Source: Cepaea nemoralis
Lineage: Eukaryota > Mollusca > Gastropoda > Stylommatophora > Helicidae
Length of the DNA: 64,000 bases
Reading direction: 5' to 3'
Assembly (NCBI GenBank): GCA_014155875.1
Contig: JACEFZ010002074.1
Coordinates: 124,001-188,000, forward strand
Shown: one piece after another, positions 63,871 through 64,000 of the stretch
Layout of the letters: every line of letters begins with the position of its first letter
How positions within the stretch are numbered: the stretch's first letter is position 1
The notes under the pieces: generated by a model
What the model saw: the letters and a program-made list of their open reading frames with translations, nothing else
What the model was told of the DNA's origin: nothing
Database searches by the model: none
Translations under genes and position numbers: made by a program

Positions 63871-64000
63871 TATCTGTAAATATACTACGGTGTTTGTAAA
63901 GTCTCACTATTCTTTGTATGTAGAATAAATTTGAAAAATGAAGTACATGTTGTCATCAAAATATGTGGCTCCAAATTCCATCGTGAAGCAATATGGAGCG

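Larger units (their letters stand above)
62694..64000 (+). repeat. Second copy of the 13,929-15,310 mosaic block
   Basis: Matches from 'atggtataataaaagaaggg' to the window end. It carries the same scrambled LINE pieces, with a stop-rich IALPRTPSTVECKYHRTI stretch at 62,886-62,940 and REMMLGGIEAVALRNI near 63,260. Confidence 0.9.

Overview
The window is animal nuclear DNA, AT-rich and almost entirely made of transposable elements, nested insertions and microsatellites. Intron-split exons, tRNA-derived SINEs, RTE-type and RNase H-bearing LINEs, a hAT transposon, Tc1/mariner relics and a Ty3-type LTR retrotransposon rule out a prokaryote. The mix suggests a mollusc or another lophotrochozoan; this is inference, and no single sequence proves it.

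Host gene content. The only host gene I recognise is an MFSD2-like lysolipid transporter. Three plus-strand exons at 5,261-5,403, 6,960-7,137 and 11,154-11,229 encode its C-terminal part with matching splice phases and a stop codon. The exon that should lie immediately upstream of the first one is instead found at 55,499-55,617, about 50 kb downstream. The intron-like DNA after it (57,043-62,693) is a diverged copy of the DNA before the first exon (1-4,250). The window therefore spans parts of two tandem copies of the gene or gene region.

Layout. 1-12 kb: 3' half of MFSD2-like copy 1, with minisatellites and small insertions in its introns. 12-20 kb: a LINE with a 12-bp target-site duplication (TSD), a scrambled LINE mosaic, a mariner relic and a nearly full-length minus-strand RTE-type LINE (family A). 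19.9-41.1 kb (block P1) and 44.8-49.6 kb (block P2) are colinear paralogous mosaics. P1 is about 16 kb longer because it received a complete LTR retrotransposon (20,569-29,230), a LINE fragment (29,277-30,110), another LINE plus an LTR relic (30,871-33,870), a hAT transposon (35,187-39,134) and a 362-bp TTC expansion. P2 preserves the empty site for most of these. 50-55 kb: LINE ends, a dead Tc1/mariner-like transposase gene and a 1.4-kb polypurine tract. 55-64 kb: MFSD2-like copy 2 exon and its duplicated intron.

The most notable object is the LTR retrotransposon. Its LTRs are 608 bp with 5 differences by eye, and its TSD is 5 bp. Its integrase is of Ty3/gypsy type but is encoded upstream of reverse transcriptase and RNase H, the order otherwise typical of Ty1/copia. 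This matches the small Gmr1-like group of Ty3/gypsy elements. The copy is recent but broken by stop codons. Coordinates of decayed LINE pieces are accurate to roughly 10-30 bases unless a TSD is cited.
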